DNA from: Haloterrigena salina JCM 13891
Lineage (GTDB): Archaea; Halobacteriota; Halobacteria; Halobacteriales; Natrialbaceae
Assembly: GCF_000337495.1 (NCBI RefSeq)
Contig: NZ_AOIS01000051.1
Span: forward strand, 74,198-138,197
Length of the DNA: 64,000 nt
Reading direction: 5' to 3'
The translations under genes and the position numbers were made by a program. This document shows positions 59,251 to 64,000 of this stretch, piece by piece (the first letter of the stretch is position 1; the number at the start of each line of letters is the position of its first letter). The notes below the pieces were generated by a model. That model saw only the letters and a program-made list of their open reading frames with translations, had not been told where the DNA came from and searched no databases.

Positions 59251-60066
59251 GATGGGCGCTTCGACGAGCGAGGACGAGGCGAAACCGGTTTCGAACGCGG
59301 CGTTCGGCGATATCAAGCAGTGGTTCCTGCTCGACGGCAACCGGTTCGCGATCGCGTGATCTCGCCGTCGCGTTCGGACTGGCATAGTTAGCGCTCGCGG
59401 CCAGCGGTCTCGCTCCACTGGCGGACTCCACGCCGCTTATCTACGCGTTCAGCGCGTTGCTAACGGGCAACTTCACGCTGATCACCGTCGTCGTCTCGAT
59501 CAACCAGCTTCTGGTCTCACAGGAACTGGAGTCGCCGGGCCAACCCGAGGACGAGATCGAGCAGACCGGCGACTACCGCGAGAAGATCGACTCGGTCACG
59601 AACCGGATCGCACCTGCCGAGCCGTCGGGATTTCTCCGTCTCGTCGTCGAGAGCGCGTGTCGAGACGCCCAGCGACTCGGCGTCGCGACTGTCGATGCGG
59701 TACCCGACGGCGGCCGCGGCGAACTCGACGAAATCGTGATGGATCTCCCCGATCGGCTCCGCGAGATCGACATCGCTCGCCAGTACTTCAAATCGCTGTA
59801 CCTACAGGTCGAACTCTCCAGGCCCTCTCAGTATCTCTGTTACACGGGACTTCCGGCCGTCGGCGTCGCCGTCGCCGCGCTATTCGTGCTGACGACGGTG
59901 TCGGACCCGACCTTCGCGGCGCAGCTACAAACGGTCCTCTTCCCACTGGTCGTCGCGATCGGTGTGTTCGCTCGCGCTGCTGTTCGCGTACATTCTGCGG
60001 ACGGCGACGGTCATCGAACGGACGGCGGCAATCACGCCGTTTACGACCCCCGAGCAGGAGGTCTGA
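59251..60066 (+). pseudogene. frameshifted membrane protein gene
   Basis: A broken gene for a membrane protein. MGASTSEDEAKPVSNAAFGDIKQ opens in one frame, then the frame shifts near 59355, continues as DLAVAFGLA and hits an in-frame TAG (59385-59387). It then reads LALAASGLAPLADSTPLIYAFSALLTGNFTLITVV and on to LFPLVVAIGVFA, with membrane segments. A second frameshift near 59970 moves the C terminus (LALLFAYILRTATVIERTAAITPFTTPEQEV) to another frame. A central helical part also appears deleted. The intact haloarchaeal family is, from memory, a two-to-four-helix protein of unknown function. Confidence 0.7.
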
Positions 60067-60082
60067 CATGAATAGCTACGGG

Positions 60083-60475
60083 TTAATCAGTGAACTCGTC
60101 CGTCACGTTCTCGTCGACTACGAGCCGAAGAGTCGTGATCTGACCGTGTGTGAGAAGATCCAATTCGTCGAACGGTCCCTCGAGCGCTGACTGACAGTAG
60201 AGCGCTTCCGGTGCCGGCTGCGTTCCACTAGGTCGTTCTTCCGGGACGAGCAGGTAGTCCGCGTTTTGTTTCCCCTCAGCGAGTACGCAGTACTGATCGT
60301 CCCAACGTTCGAGCGCAGTCACTCGTACTGTTACCGGACCCTCTCGTCCGTTGCCATTAGCTTCATATCGAACGATATCACCGGGCCGGAGCCGATAGGT
60401 CAGGCGCTTTAGTTGTTCGATATGCTCGTTCGACACGTCCTGCGTCGACTCTGACGGTTCCGAAGCGCTGTCCAT
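60083..60475 (-). CDS. small protein of unknown function, divergent to the CARF gene
   Basis: 130 residues starting MDSASEPSESTQDV. The central strand-rich stretch (YRLRPGDIVRYEANGNGREGPVTVRVTALERWDDQYCVLAEGK) has the pattern of a small beta-barrel, and the C-terminal half is less regular. The ATG at 60475 is supported by a TATA-like ATTATAA (60498-60504, minus strand) at the leaderless distance. It overlaps nothing but ends 16 bases past the pseudogene. Divergent from the CARF regulator across a 132-base spacer. Not recognised. Confidence 0.55.
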   Translation of the reverse strand: MDSASEPSESTQDVSNEHIEQLKRLTYRLRPGDIVRYEANGNGREGPVTVRVTALERWDDQYCVLAEGKQNADYLLVPEERPSGTQPAPEALYCQSALEGPFDELDLLTHGQITTLRLVVDENVTDEFTD

Positions 60476-60497
60476 ACGCCGAAAACGCGTGATCGGG

Positions 60498-60504
60498 TTA
60501 TAAT
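60498..60504 (-). promoter_or_regulatory. TATA box of the 60083-60475 gene
   Basis: ATTATAA on the minus strand, 23-29 bases before the ATG at 60475. Confidence 0.55.
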
Positions 60505-60607
60505 CGTTCTCGCCGACTGGTAGATAGAACGGATTGCGCATCAACCCACCTGATCGATTTCGTCGCTTCAATAGCTTCAAAACTATCGGTACCGTTGTAA
60601 TCGAATA

Positions 60608-61357
60608 ATGGATATCCCTGATCGCGTGCAGATCGTTCCGCTCGGTTACGAGCGGGAGCGAATCCTGGAACCGATCTACCAGCTAAAAGCGGATCGAGTC
60701 GTACTGCTCCGCCAACTGCCGGAAGACGACTACGAAGCGCCGTTTCAGCGGGAAGTCGTCGAAACGCTGCGGGAAAACGACCGGATCGAACTCGAGATTC
60801 GCGAGTGCGATCTCTTCGATATAGACAGCGCACGCGAAGCGATCGTGGACGCGATCGAAGCGTCCGACGGTGACGACGTCTACGTCAACGTCTCGACCGG
60901 CAGCAAGATCACGGCGATCGCGGCGATGACGGCCTGCCAAACGACGGACGCGAAACCGTTCTACGCCGAACCCGAGTACCGTGACAACGACGGCGAACTG
61001 GACCCGCCCGACGAGCCGATCGTCGACGGCGTCGGCGACGTCTACTCGCTTCCGACGTTCGACCTCGAGGGACCATCGAATGAACAACTCGAGATTCTCT
61101 CCTATCTCAGTGACGACGACGGGGCCACGAAGAAGGAGTTGATTCGGTTCTCCGAGGAACGAGACCTGCCGTTCATCGCGGAGTCCGAGTCGAAGTCCGA
61201 CGAGGGACGGTATCGACTCCTCGAGACGCATATTATCGGCCCGCTCGTCGAAGAGGGGTACGTTTCCACTGAGAAGATCGGCCGACAGAAGCACGTTTAT
61301 CTTGACGAGCGTGGCGAGGACGCCCTCCGGACGTTCCCGACGGGGGTCGACTCGTAG
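60608..61357 (+). CDS. CARF-like domain plus winged-helix regulator (HFX_2341/DUF6293-type)
   Basis: 249-residue regulator. The N-terminal 140 residues form a CARF-like Rossmann domain: QIVPLGYERERILEPIYQLKADRVVLLRQ begins it, and YVNVSTGSKITAIAAMTACQ (residues 92-111) is the ligand-loop signature (STGSK in place of the usual TGGTK). A winged helix follows (about 157-245; LEILSYLSDDDGATKKELIRF... KIGRQKHVYLDERGEDAL). I recall these as the haloarchaeal HFX_2341 or DUF6293 family. CARF domains bind cyclic oligoadenylates or related nucleotides in CRISPR and other defence contexts. No CRISPR array or cas gene is in this window. Confidence 0.8.
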   Translation: MDIPDRVQIVPLGYERERILEPIYQLKADRVVLLRQLPEDDYEAPFQREVVETLRENDRIELEIRECDLFDIDSAREAIVDAIEASDGDDVYVNVSTGSKITAIAAMTACQTTDAKPFYAEPEYRDNDGELDPPDEPIVDGVGDVYSLPTFDLEGPSNEQLEILSYLSDDDGATKKELIRFSEERDLPFIAESESKSDEGRYRLLETHIIGPLVEEGYVSTEKIGRQKHVYLDERGEDALRTFPTGVDS

Positions 61358-61471
61358 CGCGAGTGGGACGCTCATCTCTCTTTGCGGACTCTCGACCCGT
61401 CGGTGATACATCGTCGTCCGCTCGAACTGCCCCATAATATCGACTCTAAATTATGGACGTTAGTATTATGC

Positions 61472-61490
61472 CGATATCGATACTATATCG
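61472..61490. promoter_or_regulatory. inverted repeat at the HhH-GPD-like gene promoter
   Basis: CGATAT, seven bases, ATATCG, directly ahead of the ATG at 61505 (15-33 bases) and overlapping the expected TATA region (ACTATATC). It could be an operator for a dimeric regulator such as the CARF-HTH product encoded just upstream. Confidence 0.35.
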
Positions 61491-61504
61491 AAACAGACTG
61501 TCAC

Positions 61505-62956
61505 ATGACTCGAGACGACTCCCCTGCTGATGAACCAGACGAGACGCCACCGACCGACGAGATCGACGACGCGATTCGGGAATTCGTCGATGACGACCGC
61601 TATCGAAAGCGGGCAGCGATGTTCCGAAATCTCGATCGCTGGACCGGTGACGATCCCGTCTTGCTGGTCGTTGATGCGGCGGGAACGACGACGGGGGCGG
61701 GGTACTTCGACAGCGTCAAGCCGGCCGTCGAGCGATTTCGAGAGCGGTACGTCGAGACCGGCGAGATTACGACGCTGCACGAACTGGCAGATGCTGAAAC
61801 TGAACTCCAATCGATCTTCACCAACCGACGGAAGCAAACCGTTGCGATGGAGTTAGCGGCGTACTTCTCCGCACGTCCGGAGGCGTCGGATCTCGAGGCG
61901 ATGCGGACTTGGGCAGAAACGGCACCCCTGTATCCATACACCGACGACCCAATCAGCGAGATATCCGGTATCGGACAGAAGACATTTCTATTCCTGCAGA
62001 TGCTCGCCGGAGCAGACGCGATTAAGCCGGATCGACACGTCGAGAAATTCGTCGACTCGCTCCGCGAGACGCTGCCGTCGGCGCCGCTGGAAGCCACGGA
62101 CACCGAAGCTGTCCTCGAGAGCTGCGAGTGGCTCGCCGCGCACTCGTCGTTCGATCTACTGGAACTCGATCAGATCGCCTGGTGGTACTTCGCGGACGTC
62201 CCGCCCGAAATCGAACGCAAGTGGGACGGTGACACAGACTCGGAGTCGGACGGACTCCGCGTACTCCTCGAGACCGTCGACCGCGACGAAGTCGAAGTGC
62301 ACCGATTGGGCGAACTCCGAAACGGTGAGGTCGTTCAGAGCGACGCCGACGGGAAATCGCTCGAGCGAATCGTCGAACGCGTCGGTGAACGGCCGATTAG
62401 GGGGGACGGGGACGTCTCGGACCCTGTGTTCTGGCTCCGGGAGTGTCGCTCGTTCGGTTCGCAACTGCAACGCGATCGGGCGAGCGTGCTTCATCCCGCG
62501 ATCGATCGCAAACTGTTGTACCCGCAGTGTCCGCTGGTCGGCGCGCTTCGCGGGCTCGATGCCGACGGCTCGACGTACGAGGACGTGCTGGAACTCGATC
62601 TCACGGAGCCGCATCTCGGCCGATCGCCATCTCGAGACGGCCACACGGTCACGTTGCGGTACGAATTGCCGCAACCGTCCGATGGATCGCTCACCCGAGA
62701 GTTCGTCGACGAGCGGGCGCGTCCGACCGCAGTCAACGTGATCCAGGGAGTTGTCGCCGCGACGGAATACGAACACCGGATCAACACCGTCGACGTCAAT
62801 ACGATCGAGGTGTACGGCTACTGTTACTCTCAGACGGTCTGGAAACTGCGAATCGATTACGATACCGCGGCCGCAATCGATTGGGAGACATACGACGGTT
62901 CCGAGCTCCCGGCGGATTCGGAGCAGTATACGAATCTCGCTCGGGCGGACCGGTAG
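61505..62956 (+). CDS. HhH-GPD-like protein of unknown function
   Basis: 483 residues. Residues about 30-200 read like an endonuclease III/HhH-GPD DNA-glycosylase fold: ISGIGQKTFLFLQMLAG is the helix-hairpin-helix (GIGQKT 155-160), and AIKPDRHVEKFV (174-179 KPDRHV, with Asp176 at the catalytic-Asp position) follows. The usual catalytic Lys and the Cys cluster are not seen. The C-terminal 250 residues are unassigned mixed alpha/beta, with WLRECRSFGSQLQRDRASVLHPAIDRKLLYPQCP the most distinctive. 147 bases after the CARF regulator on the same strand. A DNA-binding role is inferred only. Confidence 0.6.
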   Translation: MTRDDSPADEPDETPPTDEIDDAIREFVDDDRYRKRAAMFRNLDRWTGDDPVLLVVDAAGTTTGAGYFDSVKPAVERFRERYVETGEITTLHELADAETELQSIFTNRRKQTVAMELAAYFSARPEASDLEAMRTWAETAPLYPYTDDPISEISGIGQKTFLFLQMLAGADAIKPDRHVEKFVDSLRETLPSAPLEATDTEAVLESCEWLAAHSSFDLLELDQIAWWYFADVPPEIERKWDGDTDSESDGLRVLLETVDRDEVEVHRLGELRNGEVVQSDADGKSLERIVERVGERPIRGDGDVSDPVFWLRECRSFGSQLQRDRASVLHPAIDRKLLYPQCPLVGALRGLDADGSTYEDVLELDLTEPHLGRSPSRDGHTVTLRYELPQPSDGSLTREFVDERARPTAVNVIQGVVAATEYEHRINTVDVNTIEVYGYCYSQTVWKLRIDYDTAAAIDWETYDGSELPADSEQYTNLARADR

Positions 62957-62998
62957 TTTACGAACGTCGATCGTTCGTGTTCCTCAGAGATACTATAA

Positions 62999-63541
62999 CT
63001 AATCGATTAGGGGATACGACTCCGGGCAGGACGATTCAGTGAGCGGAACGTTCGAGATATCGTCGATCGGCGTCGGAATCTCGACTGGCCCGGCTCCGGC
63101 CTCGGTTCGCCCGACGAATCGCCACAGAAGGTAGTGAGACCAACCGCTCGACTCGAGGTCCGTGAGATCAACGTCAACGACGACGAATCTGGGCTCGTGG
63201 GACGCGTTCACGGCTAATCGGTGTAGACCGTACAGATCAGTTCCAGCCCCTCTCGCCGCTCGGGAACACATCTCGGTCGGGAGTCGGCCATGGTACGCCA
63301 TCGGATCGTCGGGAACTGTCAGGACCCGCCAACACGTGATTGCTTCGCTGATCCCGGAACGGCGACCTCTTCTCTGAGCCGTTGATTGCCGGTCGCCCAG
63401 ACGTCGACGGCCGGGATCTCGTGAGCAAGATATTTGACCAGGCCAGTGACACGGCTCAGTGCTCCGGATGCGGATTGACGCTCACCGTGTGATCGCGGTC
63501 GAAACACACGACGGCCGTCGGAACTGGCGTGTCCCATTCCC
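62999..63541 (-). pseudogene. multiply frameshifted HAD-like (FDRDHTVSVNPHP) gene
   Basis: Reading the minus strand from about 63541, frame pieces join into one protein: TPVPTAVVCFDRDHTVSVNPHPEH, a stop (TGA), AVSLAW, then after a shift VKYLAHEIPAVDVWATGNQRLREE, then after another ISEAITCWRVLTVPDDPMAYHGRLP. A short REGLELICTVYTD piece follows in a third frame, and finally RFVVVDVDLTDLESSGWSHYLLWRFVGR to YPLID. The DRDHT motif and the order match a haloarchaeal HAD-type hydrolase-like family from memory. At least three frameshifts and one stop break it. Confidence 0.65.
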
Positions 63542-63816
63542 GAGCGTCGGTCGAGCGGTCCGCCGGACTCGAGTTCCCGGTCGTCGGTCCATCGCGTCGA
63601 TTCCTGACGGCGACCAGGAACGGAGGGAGAAAATACTATCGCCTGTTCGTTATCATCGATACTTTCTGCGAAAAGAAGCCGATCGGCTCACCGGGAATCT
63701 CATGGTTATCGACGAGTAGAGACGAAGGCACGATAGCCGGGACCGAGAATCTCTCCGTTAGAGACTTCGAAACGGGTTCCCGAGCGCGCGTTCGGATCGA
63801 CCGAACGAGTACGCGA

Positions 63817-64000
63817 TCACGCGATGTCCCGACTCGTGTCGATCGCCACTTCCTCGGTCAACTCGAGCTTGATCGCCTCGGTCGGCTGGCTGCCGCCGCG
63901 GAACTTGGGGACCGTAAGGTGGTTCTCGAGGTCCGTGCCGTCGATTTCGGTCCGGAGGTCGAAGACGGCGTCGGCGGCGTGGTACGTCCGCGACCGGTTC
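63817..64000 (-). CDS. C-terminal end of a probable RecA-like (RAD55-type) ATPase, partial
   Basis: The last 60 codons of a minus-strand gene that continues past the window edge. The visible part reads NRSRTYHAADAVFDLRTEIDGTDLENHLTVPKFRGGSQPTEAIKLELTEEVAIDTSRDIA and then TGA. From memory this resembles the C terminus of a haloarchaeal KaiC/RAD55-like ATPase with regulatory roles. Only the end is present, so P-loop and start cannot be checked. The 275 bases between it and the pseudogene hold no gene I can support. Confidence 0.45.
   Translation of the reverse strand, partial: NRSRTYHAADAVFDLRTEIDGTDLENHLTVPKFRGGSQPTEAIKLELTEEVAIDTSRDIA

Overview
The window is chromosomal DNA from a halophilic archaeon. 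It is GC-rich, its proteins are very acidic, and it carries archaeal informational genes: proteasome alpha subunit, RNase P proteins Pop5 and Rpp30, SBDS, archaeal-type methionine adenosyltransferase, and ThiI without a rhodanese domain. Tat-dependent lipoproteins, HTH-10 and PadR regulators, and TATA elements about 25-30 bases before the start codon (leaderless promoters) fit as well. The gene families suggest a Natrialbales-type genus (Natrinema/Haloterrigena-like), but that placement is inference.

Layout. 0.1-9.4 kb: a YprB-like exonuclease, a long acidic membrane-anchored protein, small uncharacterised genes, a two-subunit thiolase (catalytic chain plus DUF35 chain), HflX and a FUN14 protein. 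9.5-13.2 kb: a minus-strand information-processing cluster (rnp3, methyltransferase, rnp2, psmA, SBDS). 13.5-17.3 kb: a TbsP-like regulator, a decayed IS200/IS605-type mobile element, and a 706-residue CHAT caspase-like protease. 17.4-25.1 kb: glyA, folD, a hydrolase, an OPT transporter overlapping a PqqD-like gene, and a zinc-ribbon protein. 25.4-33.2 kb: a repeat-rich Tat lipoprotein, a PadR regulator with a strong palindrome upstream, an MgtC/DUF4010 membrane protein, a class III aminotransferase and two HTH regulators, separated by long repeat-bearing spacers. 33.2-43.6 kb: purD, a membrane protein flanked by two paralogous small membrane proteins, a helicase/exonuclease operon resembling bacterial MrfA/MrfB, and thyA-folA. 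43.9-59.2 kb: aconitase, a DUF255 thioredoxin-fold protein, a metallophosphoesterase with a membrane hairpin inside its catalytic domain, a thioredoxin, a cysteine synthase-like enzyme, thiI, an MFS transporter, methionine adenosyltransferase, a CYTH protein and an FKBP isomerase. 59.2-64 kb: an accessory stretch with two multiply frameshifted pseudogenes bracketing a CARF/winged-helix regulator, an HhH-GPD-like protein and a small divergent gene, then the 3 prime end of a probable RecA-like ATPase gene.

Functional links. GlyA, FolD, ThyA and FolA together supply and recycle one-carbon folates for dTMP synthesis. PurD and methionine adenosyltransferase belong to neighbouring purine and methyl-group pathways. 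Rpp30, Pop5, PsmA and SBDS link tRNA processing, proteolysis and ribosome maturation. The most promising leads for undescribed biology are the CHAT protease beside mobile-element debris, the CARF regulator with its HhH-GPD neighbour, and the archaeal MrfAB-like repair pair.
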